Source: Mytilinidion resinicola
Taxonomy: Eukaryota; Ascomycota; Dothideomycetes; Mytilinidiales; Mytilinidiaceae
DNA length: 64,000 nucleotides
Assembly: GCF_010093595.1 (NCBI RefSeq)
Contig: NW_022985454.1
Coordinates: forward strand, 124,001-188,000
Direction: 5' to 3'
Of the stretch, positions 1-10,564 are shown piece by piece (positions within the stretch are counted from its first letter, which is position 1; the number at the start of each line of letters is the position of its first letter). The notes under the pieces are model-generated. The model was not told the origin of the DNA. It worked only from the letters and a program-made list of their open reading frames with translations, and ran no database searches. The position numbers and the translations under genes are program-made.

Positions 1-2609
1 ATTTCGAGGGAGAAATGAAAGAAGACAAGATAACAACAGGGCAAGGAGACGAATCAGGGCGAGAGAGTGAGCGAGTCGAAAAACTCAAGGTGATGTAATC
101 GTCGCAATGACCCCCGGTGACTCAAGAGGGGAATCTGAGGCCCAGCTACGACCAACGATCACCACCATCACGTACATTCGTCGAGCTTATATCCCACCGA
201 CCGATGCAATTCTCGGTCCGAGCACCTCAGCCCGCCCAGCGCACAACTAAACACCCGCCAGACCCGTCGAGACAGCCACGAGGACGCAGCTAACCATGCA
301 CTCGGAGAATCCGTTAAGTTAGCGTAGCCGCTATGTAAGGCTGTCGTGGCTTTCACAACCCGGAATGACGAAGCGAACCTAGAACAGTATCGGTAATTCC
401 CAAAGCAGTTTGACGCAGATGATAAAAAGGCGCTATCACGCTTCAGCTTCAGCCTTACAGGCATTTGGCTAGCATCCGGAGCTGGTGGAGGGCTGAACTT
501 GACCGCGCGTGTACATTTGCGTGGGTTCTGACGGAGTACGTATTCTTAGCCAGCTAGCCTACGGAGTATGGTACGGTTAGCTCGGCTACCTTGATATAGA
601 ACACGGTTCCTATACTTAGCCCACACAGTTCTACGGTACGGCTACGTAAGCCTCCACACACACAGAGTATATATACGGCGTACGTAGCCTAGATAGATGC
701 TCAACCAATACATCACTTACCTCGTTCAATGCATTGTTTCACCTCCATCCTCAGGTTCCGACATGGAGAATTAGTGAAATGGATTGCGCGGTCTGGTGGG
801 GATTCAGCCAGGTCTCTTTCGCGCCACGAGCTTGGAGTCAGGAAATTCGTCGTAGGTCAGAACATGAGTATTTCGAAGATGTGTTTTGGGGGCCGAGCCT
901 AGATCGAGGGGATCGACACGTAGAGATAACTGCTTGGTCTAGATGACGCAGTATGAGTGGTCTCATCTGGGGGCCAAAACTTATCAAAGACCTTGGAATG
1001 ATGTAGTTGCAAGGCTCAACTGCAGTGTGATAGGAATATGTAGGCCAGCTCCTCTAGAAAGTAGTCTACCCCTGCTATGCGAAGTTTGAGAACAGCGGGG
1101 GAAACATTCAACTTCCCTTCATCCACTGTGCTCCGCGTCGTCCTTTAGGACCCTATGTGGAGAGTAGGTCAATGATCCCTAGGGCCTGTCATATCTGAAC
1201 CGCCGAGATTGATGCAGGTCGGAGCGATGCAGCACCATGCGAGCTGACGTTGATCGCGACATAAGATTGTGAGCGACCGAGGTTGAACAAGTCACGTGAC
1301 GTCCATGTGATCAGTTCCGGAAATAGCCGATGTCGAGGAGGTCTCATATACCCCAGCCGTGATAATGATCTAAATCTGATAAATACCGTCAGAATATACA
1401 CAGCCCAGCACCCAACCCCAGGAGGTCTCCCCCGTCCCCTATCACGGCACGTTCCCCTGCTCTTCCACCCTCATTCTCTCCTTCTTCCTCTCCCTCTTAA
1501 CCTCTCTCCCTCCTCTCGATATATCAATCCCCAAACACCTCGAAATGCGGCCTCATCGCCATCGTATACTTAACAAACTCCTCCATACAATCCACGCATC
1601 TCTCCCTGTTGCCACTCGGCAACATCCTACTCCCATCCTCTTCCGCATCTCGAGATCCAGTCATATTTTGTGACTTCTGGCGAGAGGTGGGAGGGCCGGC
1701 ATATGCTGCAGATCTCTGTCATGTCTTCTATACTAGAACAACTAAAGTACGATTGAAATATGACAGATCGGGTTCTATCTCGGTTACCGCGCGGGCGGCA
1801 GCTGATCGCCCATTCTGGTGGTACTGGTGTAGTAGAGTTTGTGATAGTAGATACACGCTAGTGAATGATTCTTTGGGGGGTTGGGAGATGAGATAGGGGT
1901 TGGGGATAGATGCGGTGACGGAGCGAGGGTAAAAATGATAACAAGGAGGATATTTTCATGGGACGGCAGATGTGAGAGAAGCATTGACGACAGAAAACTG
2001 AAATTGATGGAATGAAAGCTGTCGTAGTAGGGACAGACGAAGCGGTATGTCATCGCTCAACATGTCACTATACCTTTCTGATTGGTTGATCCACTTGATT
2101 GGCTGAATGGTCTGAATCTCCGTCTCGTCGCTGATGCTTGCAACTTCGATTCCAAGCACAACATCATCTCATATTTTCAGAACCAATGCTAGGTAATAGG
2201 TCTGAAACCAAGAGCGTAAAAGCAGCCTCACATATAATTGTTAGGGATACCTCATAGCGGTACCTTCAGTATTGAATAAGGCGCCGAAGTCCTACCAATC
2301 TACATACCATTACAAAAACGTCGCATGCCCCAGCAGTTGAAGTTCGCTGCCACGAGCGGCTTCAGAACTTAGAACAATGCCGGATCGGTTGTCTTGGCTT
2401 AGAGAGTTGTCGGCATACGAAAGGGAACCTTTTAAGTGCCTTTCTGCAACTTTGAATTTTACTTCTTGAAACCCAGGTCGAGGAATCGTTCTGCCGGACT
2501 GACTCGGCTCCTAGTTAAGTGCGCTTAAATAACGCTACGTTTGGAAGTAGTAGATGTTGACAGCCTAGCAGTAAAGAACCTTCGCGTATAAACACGAAGT
2601 TCTAAAGTA
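1..2609. other. No supported gene; intergenic
   Basis: No open frame here shows a recognisable domain or a convincing exon chain. Around 530-700 there are repeated TACGGAGTA/TACGGC-like words and a TATATATA. A pyrimidine-rich stretch at about 1410-1560 resembles a fungal promoter or 5' leader, but I see no coding region after it. Confidence 0.5.
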
Positions 2610-4780
2610 GAAGTGGCGACCGGCTCGTGCACGCTACCACCTCATGCACGGTCTCGGAGGCCCCTCACCGCTTTTTCTCTCAAGCTTCAACACCGCACAA
2701 CTCCACCAAAAATACACAGATTTCCTTCGAAAATGGATGCAATGGAAGCTGCGTTCGCGGAGCTTGATTTGATGGAGAAAAGATGTATACTGAGGTCGCA
2801 AAGAAGCATGGGATTGACAGAACCACGCTCTCACGGAGGTACCGAGGAATCACGAAGTCAAAGGCTGAGGCCTACAATTCTCAAAAGCTCCTCTCTCCTG
2901 GCAAGACTAAGGCTCTCATCAAATACATCAACAACCTCTCCGAAAGAGGCTTGCCTCCTACGCATCAAATGATACGAAATCTCGCCCAGGATTTAGCTGG
3001 GAGAATGCCAGGAATCCACTGGGTTTCACGCTGGGTCCATTCGAATTCCAAACGCCTCAAATCAGCCTACCTTCTTCCTATTGATAAGGAACGGAAAAGG
3101 GCTGATTCTGCCCTCTACTACAGCCTCTACTTTGAGCTTCTTGGTCGCAAAAGAGATTAATACAACATCCAGCTAGGAAATACATATAACATGGATGAGA
3201 AAGGATTTCTTATTGGAAAATTGGTTAAGAAGAAGAGAATCTTCAGCAAGCTTGCCTACGAGTCAGGAAGGATGCGCCATGTTATGCAAGATGGCAATAG
3301 AGAGTGGATTACTGTGGTGGCAGCCATCTGTGCAGACAATACGGCACTTCCTCCGACACTTATCTATTAAGCTGGAACAAACAATGTACAGGATACATGG
3401 CTTAAGGATTTTGATCCGGACGAACATGCCTGCTTCTTCACATCAACACCAACCGGATGGACCAACAACGACCTAGGCCTTGCTTGGTTGAAGATCTTTG
3501 ATCGAGAGACAAAGGCCAAAGCCAACAAGGAGTGGAGGATGTTACTTATTGATGGCCACGGCTCTTATGTGAATATGAAGTTCATTAACTACTGCATCAG
3601 CAACAGGATTCTCCTGGCTGTATATCCGCCTCATTCAACACACCGCCTGCAGCCATTAGACGTCTCTCTCTTCGTCCCCTTGGCCATTCACTATTCCAAT
3701 GAATTGAACCGGTTTATAATGAATTGTGAAGGATTCTCCCGCTTTATAAAGAGAGACTTCTTCAGGACCTTTTGGGTGGCATGGAAGAAGGCTATGACTC
3801 CTTCTAATATAGCTAGTGGATGGAGAAAGACGGGTATTCACCCATGGAACCCGGAGGTTGTATTAGATCAATTCAATGCCAAGAAAGAGGAGGAAGAGGA
3901 TAAAGATGAAGAAAGGCCATCATCAAGCAACTCTACTGGGTCGGCTCTTACGGCTGGTGACTGGAAGCGAATAGAAACACGCCTAAAACAGGTGGTAGAA
4001 GTTGCTATACAGTCCAGCCTCCAAAAAGAAGTACAAGCTTTGACCAAAGATGTTCACCAACTGATGGCAACTAATACACTTCTTTAAAGTCAAATTCGAG
4101 GCTACTAAGAAGCATTCAAGATAGAGCAGAAGAAGAGGAAGCGGCAGAAGAACCTCTTTCAGATTCTGGCTGAAGATAATGATGGAAAAGCGGCAGTCTA
4201 TTCACCTAATAAGGTGCGGCAGGCTCGAGAGCTACACCAAGAGAAAGAGGATGCTAAGGCTCGTGATACAGCTTTAAAGGCTGAGGAGAAGGTACAGAAG
4301 CAACTTGCTAAGGAAGAGAAGGAAAGAATAGCTGAGTTCAATCGCTCTGCTAAAGCTGCTAAGCAGAGAGAACAGAAGGATGCTGAGGATCTCAAGAAGC
4401 GCAAGGCACAGGAAGCACGTGAGGCACGTGATGCAGAGAAGCAGCTTAAAGATCAGAGGAAGGTAATACACCAGAGGCAGAAGGCTCGCCAGGTTGTATT
4501 TACTATTCCTGAGGAGCCTACAGGCCAGCAGAATCATGAGGTAGAGGAGTGGGTAGCGAAATCAGCCTCTGGCCGGCCTCAGCGTATCCGGAATACGCCT
4601 AAGAGGTACGATGACTCTGTGATTATGATAGAATGAAAAAGCGTCTTCGGTTTAGTCTCCCCATTGATTTCTATGAGGTTCTGAGTAATATGAGTGAATG
4701 TATATGTTTTTGAAGTTCGTGATGCATGCACGGGGAAACCGTGCACGAGGTGGTAGCGTGCACGAGCCGGTCGCCACTTC
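2610..4780 (+). mobile_element. Decayed pogo/Fot1-type Tc1-mariner DNA transposon
   Basis: The left end (2610-2652) and right end (4738-4780) form a 43-bp perfect-length terminal inverted repeat with one mismatch, at 2644. A TA dinucleotide flanks both ends (2608-2609 and 4781-4782), which is the Tc1-mariner target-site duplication. The inside is filled by one transposase reading on the plus strand with DDE_1-type motifs. The element is about 2.17 kb, a normal size for fungal pogo/Fot1 elements. The near-identical ends suggest recent movement, while the coding part is broken, so this copy cannot move by itself. The family name is inferred from the domain layout; no library comparison was possible. 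Confidence 0.9.
2733..4636 (+). pseudogene. Broken DDE transposase of the pogo/Fot1 element
   Basis: The order is a short N-terminal lead starting MDAMEAAF, a psq-type helix-turn-helix ending DRTTLSRRYRG, a CENP-B/Tc5-type HTH (about 2930-3050), a DDE_1 core, and a lysine/glutamate-rich coiled tail. The acidic triad is visible as NMDEKG (3191), LLIDGHGS (about 3545) and QPLDVSLF (about 3652). The lead is in a different frame from the rest, so a frameshift lies near 2775-2785. From there to 4636 a single frame is interrupted by four TAA codons at 3158, 3368, 4085 and 4106. Each sits where family members commonly have glutamine, so CAA-to-TAA changes explain all four. That fits repeat-induced point mutation. 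The gene is dead as it stands. Confidence 0.88.
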
Positions 4781-4876
4781 TATACTAATTAACCACACTT
4801 CGAAAACATGGGTCGTAACCTCTTTAACTCACTTCTTAGATTGCGACAAAACTGCGATCCCATTGGAGGGTACCCT

Positions 4877-5059
4877 GGGACTCAGGTTGCAGCACTACAA
4901 CCTAGGATCAACAACTCATATGCTAGAAAGTTACTCTCCGAACATCAGCTGTAGAGAACCCAGCTGAAAGCTCAGCTGTGCAGTGTTCAGCTGAACTTAC
5001 TAGCGCGCCACCCAGGGACTCGGGTTGTAACAGCTACAACCTAGGATCAACAACTCATA
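4877..5059. repeat. Two direct copies of an LTR-like end with CAGCTG clusters
   Basis: Copies at 4877-4920 and 5015-5059 share GGGACTCRGGTTG followed by ACAACCTAGGATCAACAACT. The stretch between and after them, to 5235, carries many CAGCTG/CAGCT words. The ACTCAGGTTGC word recurs at other LTR-like repeats in the window (18960, 21112, 21450). This looks like nested remnants of retroelement ends placed next to the pogo element. No coding part is present. Confidence 0.55.
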
Positions 5060-5241
5060 CGGTTCACGGTCACCTACGTACAGGCACTTCCCCCCTTTCT
5101 CTCTCCTTAATTCTCGTTCTTTGGTTGGTTGCTACTGGCGCGCACTCAGCGTGGCGAGGTCCTCTGTTCAGCTACACCAGGGTACTCTCAGCTGGGTCCA
5201 TTCCTTTCAGCTGGCCTCTATTCAGCTGAGCTGATAGACCT

Positions 5242-5420
5242 AGGGGGTGGGCCATTTCCTATTAGTATATATTCGGCCCGTACGGCCACGAAAATACAAT
5301 CAGAGTTCACATCAATTTCAACCTGAGTCAGGGGGTGGCCCCCCTTCCTTCCCCTAGTATATATACAACTAGCTAGACGTCTATAGAAATCAGAGTTCAC
5401 ATCAATTTCAACCTGAGTCT
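5242..5420 (+). repeat. Tandem pair of LTR-like core segments
   Basis: Two units about 90 bp apart each run GGGGGTGG, then TATATATA/TATATATT, then CAGAGTTCACATCAATTTCA and ACCTGAGT (ends at 5328 and 5418). The first unit also carries GGCCCGTACGGCC after the TATA box. The same core recurs in both orientations at 18925, 20046, 21130, 21380 and 21740. A TATA box followed by a conserved 3' end is what an LTR promoter/R region looks like. Assignment to a retrotransposon family is inference. Confidence 0.6.
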
Positions 5421-5908
5421 GGGTCTAGGTAAACGCCCAATTGGTGGACGTGTACTCCAATGTGGATTATTATTGACGCCATTTCTCGATGCCTCGAAGT
5501 CGAGACTTTACTTCTCCTTGAACAATTGCAAATAAAATCGAGATCTACGGGAGCAAGAGTCTATATAAGAACAAAAGCCGTATATACCTATCGAGCCAGT
5601 CGTGTATCCAACATTCCCATGCCAAAATACTAAGAATAGCCCACTCTACTCCGTACCACGGTACCATCACGTCACTCGACCGCCTTGGACTACCTTCGAC
5701 CGCACCCAGCCACTACATAGGTAAAGAGAGACAGACTACCTCTAAGAAGCTCTCTCCCTTTCCCCGAACGTTATCAGCTTTCTCAATCTCTTTATCATCA
5801 TTCCGTATCACTGTAAAATCGAAAGCCGAAGGCTCGTTTCCCTCCCCCAGATAATTCAAACGGAGAGCAACACACCGTCTACACCAGCCAAATCCCTACC
5901 ATCACACA
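5421..5908. other. Intergenic, leader of the 190-aa gene
   Basis: No gene seen. A pyrimidine-rich stretch at about 5740-5800 probably belongs to the promoter or 5' leader of the next gene. Confidence 0.5.
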
Positions 5909-6481
5909 ATGACACAAATCAGACCCCCATCCCACGAACCAATCTACCCTTCTTACCCCGCCTCCCTCCTCCACGCCGTCACCTCCGCCAACCGCAACGC
6001 CCGCCTCGCCCGTATCGCCCGCATCGCCCGCCAGCGCGCCGTCCAGGGCTACGATTACCGCCCTGTCTTCTCCTTTGACGAAAGCTATACGCCACCCTCC
6101 CCCTCGCAAGCTCACATCGTCACGCACACGAAGACAAACGTCGAGGGAAAGCAGGAGTTCGAGGAGTATGTGGGGACGTATGAAAAGATCGAGGCGGCAA
6201 ATGAGAAGTGTTTGGAGTACTTGAAGGAGGCGCATCCGGATGTCGTAGAAGGGGGTGAGTTTGGGGAGTTCTGGAGGGATGAGGATGGGGAAGAGGGGCA
6301 GAGTGATGAAAACACTAAAAAGGGCGCCGAGAAGGGGGTGAAGGGGCGAACTGATAGCGCGAAGGGCTTGGGCCAGGTGAGCTGGATGTTGGATAGGGAT
6401 GGGGCGTTGGCGATGTGGTTTACGGAGCAGAAGACTGGGGCTGTTTTCAAAGTTAAGGTTAATAAGGGGAAGGCTGTGTGA
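5909..6481 (+). CDS. Orphan 190-aa protein
   Basis: A single-exon reading frame of 190 codons with a good start context (cacacaATGACAC). I do not recognise a domain. Visible parts are an alanine/arginine-rich helix near residues 28-45 (repeated ARIARIARQRA), a charged middle (EEYVGTYEKIEAANEKCLEYLKEA), an acidic glycine/glutamate linker, and a C-terminal block (VSWMLDRDGALAMWF to VFKVKVNKGKAV) that looks folded. There is no signal peptide or membrane segment, so a nuclear or cytosolic location is likely. Codon choice shifts from C-ending codons in the first third to G-ending codons later. Coding status is inferred from length, start context and protein-like composition. Confidence 0.7.
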   Translation: MTQIRPPSHEPIYPSYPASLLHAVTSANRNARLARIARIARQRAVQGYDYRPVFSFDESYTPPSPSQAHIVTHTKTNVEGKQEFEEYVGTYEKIEAANEKCLEYLKEAHPDVVEGGEFGEFWRDEDGEEGQSDENTKKGAEKGVKGRTDSAKGLGQVSWMLDRDGALAMWFTEQKTGAVFKVKVNKGKAV

Positions 6482-6953
6482 GGTGACAATGCTTCATTTT
6501 TCTATCACCTTTTCCCGGCCAACTTTGGCGCTCACTCCCACTACTTGTGGATGGTAGTAAGATAGATAGTCTGAGAGGTTCATTTTTTGGGTTTGCGGCA
6601 TTAGGCGTTAGGTATAGGAGACTTAATTAACGAGGTAATGCTCGGTTGTTTCGAAGTTGTCAGCATTGAGATCTTCGTAACCTGAGTATTGGAATGCTGA
6701 TGCCCGAATGACAAGCCGTGAAAATACTAATGTCCTTCGCGAGTCGTTAGAAGTTACTCTGCATTTAAGGGTGAGAGACGGGTGTATTATTTGGGTTCTT
6801 ATTCCATTAGCTGCACGGAAATCCGGAATATCGCTGGGCCCAATTGAAGTTCCAGGGACCGATCTCCGAGTAACTGTATATTAAAACAAGATCCTCCTCT
6901 TCAAACAGTAGATTTTCAAACTTCAAAAGACTGCAATTTGATAGTCCAAAACC
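6482..6953. other. Intergenic
   Basis: Between the 190-aa gene and the SnoaL-like gene I see no coding sequence or repeat; only the promoter and 5' leader of the downstream gene are expected here. Confidence 0.5.
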
Positions 6954-7397
6954 ATGCCCACTCCAGACCTCGCCGACTGGCTCCCAATCTCAAACCTCCT
7001 CGCCCGCTACTGCGAGCTCTTCGACACAGGGGATTACGAGGGCTACTCAAAACTCTTCACCCACGGCAGAATCATCGGTCTAGACAGCGCCGTGCGGAAT
7101 GGTCCTGCTGCCGTTCTCGAGCACCACCAGAAGCACTCCGCGCTCTACGAAGACGGAACTCCTCGGACCGCTCACGTGAACTCAAATGTACACATTGAGA
7201 TCGCAGACAACGGTCTTACAGCTACCGCGAGCTCGTATGTTACTGTTTTTCAGGCGCTACAAGACTTCCCGTTGCAGCCGATTGCTGCGGGTAGGTATCT
7301 GGATCAGCTGGACAAGATCGAGGGGGTTTGGTGGTTCAGGGAGAGGAGGGCGGTGATTCCGATGTGGGGAGACCAACGGAAGCATCAAAAGGCGTGA
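6954..7397 (+). CDS. SnoaL-like (NTF2-fold) domain protein
   Basis: A 147-aa single-exon protein of the small alpha+beta-barrel type that includes SnoaL-like polyketide cyclases, scytalone-dehydratase relatives and dehydratase/isomerase proteins. The N-terminal helix ISNLLARYCELFDTGDYEGY and the following LFTHGRIIGLD are characteristic. The strand set NSNVHIEIADNGLTATASSYVTVFQ and the C-terminal GRYLDQLDKIEGVWWFRERR complete the fold. There is no signal peptide. The exact substrate cannot be read from the sequence. It lies about 16 kb from the polyketide cluster with decayed genes and repeats between, so I do not assign it to that pathway. The start at 6954 is preferred over the overlapping out-of-frame ATG at 6938 because the family N-terminus begins here. 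Confidence 0.8.
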   Translation: MPTPDLADWLPISNLLARYCELFDTGDYEGYSKLFTHGRIIGLDSAVRNGPAAVLEHHQKHSALYEDGTPRTAHVNSNVHIEIADNGLTATASSYVTVFQALQDFPLQPIAAGRYLDQLDKIEGVWWFRERRAVIPMWGDQRKHQKA

Positions 7398-7860
7398 GAG
7401 TACGATGAATAGATCACATTATTGACGGATACTGGTGGTGCCTTGGGGCGGCGTCTAATGCAATGTATATACCCACGAGCCACTTAGCGGCCAAATTGCC
7501 AGAAATATCAGATCAGATCCCGCTAGCCACATCTGGGAGATGGCGGCTTGGTGATCCAAGCTTCCAAAGGGGTTTTACAACAACCCAAAACACCGTCTCA
7601 CAAACACCAGACACGTGCGGTCTTTCCCTTCGCAAACTCCCTCAGGTGTGTTTGCATCGCTTCTTTGTCATGTTCCAGTTCGGTGCTTTCACGTCCCCGA
7701 AGGGCAATGGACTGTCTGAGGCCCCGGGCTTGTTCATTAATTTCTTTGGCAATCAATCCCACCTGTAAGGATATATTATAGCTCTTCCCATGTTTTCCTG
7801 CTTCTTCAGTACTTTGCTACCTCAAAATTCCGCTATCCCAACTTTTCTTTCCGCTTTCTA
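7398..7860. other. Intergenic
   Basis: No gene seen. The reading frames at 7463-7781 lack domain features and overlap each other in different frames, which suggests chance. The last 100 bases are pyrimidine-rich and probably form the leader of the ATPase gene. Confidence 0.45.
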
Positions 7861-9668
7861 ATGGCATCTGATAGGAACACGAACGGCACTTCCGTGTTTC
7901 CATCAACGACCGAGGATGACTTGGAGTTCGGCGTGTACAGAAACCATTTCAACAGTGGCACTGCGGCATCTGGCGCCCACGAGGCTTACAACGAACAGCT
8001 CCGAATGACGCCGCTGTTTTCTTGGCCCGTTAGAGACTTGGTGAAGAAGCGCGCCAGCTCCCAACCGTCCAAATTCGGCGCCGCTCCGGCGAAAGCTGGA
8101 TTCGCGGACTTTGACCAGTACGCTTACATGGGAAGTATCACCTCCAACACTAGTTCAAAGGTTGCTGTGGTCTCCACTCAACTGGACATTCCCGAAGAGT
8201 CCCGGGATGGCGGCGCTGTAGAGGAGTTGGAAGGCCCAATGAAAACTGTATCCTTGACAGCGGCGCCCACGGACGTATCGCCGTCGTCTGGAAAGAAGTC
8301 ATTCCGTCCTCTCTTCCTGAACACGAACACACCATGGTCTGCGTTCATCTGCGGATCTCAAGGAAGTGGCAAGAGTCACACTTTGGGCTGCATGCTTGAA
8401 GGCTGCCTCAGCAACAATTCAAAGATCGGAAAGTTGCCTCATCCATTAGCCGGGATGGTGTTTCATTACAACAAATCAGCTGGCGCACCATGCGAGGCGG
8501 CCGGGGTTCATTCCGGGGAGATCCAAACCACGGTGTTGTGCTCCCCTACCAATCTAGCGGCGATGAGGGGCTTATACCAAGCTCAACCTGGGGCCAGTGC
8601 TCACTTGACCGTTGAGCCTCTGTACCTCGAGTCAAGCCACCTAAATATCGAGCGCATGTGGCGGCTGATGGCGTTTTCTGATGCTGAGAAGGACCCACCG
8701 TTGTATATGCAGGTATGGCCTCTTTCAAAAGCATCTCGGTGACTCGTTTGATCAGGACTCACTGATACTAACATCTACAAGACCGTTCGCAAGATCCTCA
8801 GGAGCATGGCCGAGCGCATCAATGCCGGACGAGGAGAATTCGACTACAATGAATTCTCTAGACTTATCGACGAGGAAGATTTCGACAACAAACAAAAGGC
8901 CCCACTTCGTCTACGTCTAGACATTCTCGAGAGCTTCATGGCCCCGAAACCCAAAACGAAGAAGACCGGAGGTCCCAAAAAGGGACAGAGCGTTCCTCAG
9001 CCACAGAAGGCCCCGACAGTGGTCACAAAGAACATCCTTGCAGGCAAACCGGGAGCTTTGATTGTAATCGACCTTACCGACCCATTCCTAGATACAGATA
9101 CTGCATGCCTGCTCTTTGAGATCTGTCTCTCGGAGTTCCTCGACAAGACGGACTGCGGCAAGGTGGTCGCTTTGGATGAAGCCCATAACGTAAGTCACAG
9201 CCCCGCACCCGTCTCTCATTTGTTCTAACCATTAGGTAGTATATGTCAGCCAACGCACCTGGCGCTGACATCTTCACCGAGAAGCTGCTCAATACCGCCC
9301 GCGAGCAGCGTCACAAAGGCGCCCGCATCATAGTCGCTACGCAAGAACCAACAATATCCCCCAAACTTCTCGATCTGTGTTCTATGACGTTCGTCCACCG
9401 ATTCACATCTCCGGCATGGTTCACTACCATCAAAGCACATATTGGCGGCGCTTCCATCGCAGCTATCGGCAGCGAGGGGCAAAGCAAAATGTTCGAGGAG
9501 ATCATGGGACTCAAGCTTGGAGAGTCTTTACTTTTCTCTCCGACTGCGGCCATTGGGGTCGAGGGTGATGAGATCGAGACCATGAAGGTAGGTCGTGTGA
9601 AGTTCAAGACGAGGCCCAGGATCAGCCATGATGCAGGAGCAAGTGTCTTGGCTAGCAACGCTCCGTAA
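7861..9668 (+). CDS. P-loop ATPase, HerA/AAA-like, three exons
   Basis: Exons are 7861-8712, 8782-9189 and 9240-9668, giving 562 aa. Intron 1 has a TACTAAC branch and an AAG acceptor. Intron 2 (GTAAGT...TAG) uses the acceptor at 9239, which keeps the frame and joins LDEAHN to YMS. The Walker A motif GSQGSGKS is at residues 165-172 and the Walker B/DExx motif LDEAHN at about 415-420. A sensor-like IIVATQEP lies shortly after and a basic proline-rich insertion (KPKTKKTGGPKK) before. The layout resembles HerA/DUF87-type or FtsK-like ATPases, found in many filamentous fungi as proteins of unknown role. What it moves or remodels is unknown. It has no signal peptide or membrane segment. Confidence 0.8.
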
Positions 9669-10564
9669 TACTGAAGCTCGACCTGAACTGTGCTTGGATG
9701 ACTTGGCCATCTATCACATGGATGCCGGCGGTGTCATTAGTGTATTTGAATCTGGATCAGCTTTGGGCAGAAAGCTTGCGAGTATGCCCCTTCCCTAATT
9801 GGTTTAAGGCCCCATAAGGCTGCTAGCTTAATTTCATGCAAAACTCAAATTCTTCTTCACAAATCACCGTGAATGTGCAAATTCAACAATGCTTGACGCT
9901 TTTGACCAGTCGCGTACCTGGTTGAGCCACTCCAAGGGGCTGTGCTAGTGATTAAGGGTGGCCTAGACGTAGCAGTGAATTGAGGTTCTTAACAGTCACT
10001 GCAAATTAGGTGCCCAAAACTCTTGTGGTTCGCAAGAGAAATAAAGAGAAGAAATAGAATTCTGAAATTAGAACAAGTCACGAGACTGGTTCGTCGACAA
10101 GGTTACCTATCACAACCATTCCGCTGAACTGCATCCCGGTACATTTCGAGAACATGCTTTTCCACCTTTTTCAATTCACTTCCATTGATAATTGACTGTG
10201 AATTGCCCTGATATATATCGATAAATAGTACTAAGATATAAATTGGGCACGCGGCTATAGCATTCGCGGAGCTCGGCTCTTGCTCGCTTAACGCCACCAT
10301 CAAGAGTAGTCCAGCAGGTAATCAGTGAGTCAAAAAGCAGCCCAGTTCCCAAGGCAATGAAATTTACATGCGGTCTGGAATTCTGAAAGACAATGGAGGT
10401 ACCCCAAGAAGTGGCAAAAGATTGCACAGATTGCAGCAAACCACTAGGATTCGGAATATGACTTTACTCTAGTTGGCTTTGGTAGCGCCTAACGAATGAA
10501 GCGGAAAGTGACCAGTGAATGCATTGGGCATGATAACTTAATAAGGAGACGGTAAAGTGGCACC
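9669..10564. other. Intergenic, possible small relic
   Basis: No supported gene. Two overlapping minus-strand frames (10103-10303 and 10176-10439) read protein-like stretches with hydrophobic runs that could be joined by one frameshift. I do not recognise them, so they may be another decayed fragment or chance. Confidence 0.35.

Noticed and set aside
1283..1573. 96-codon plus-strand frame
   Set aside because: It reads a pyrimidine-rich leader-like stretch, giving proline/serine/leucine low complexity with no start context.
6938..7198. 86-codon frame overlapping the SnoaL-like gene
   Set aside because: Out of frame with the recognisable domain and rich in arginine and proline from codon shadow.
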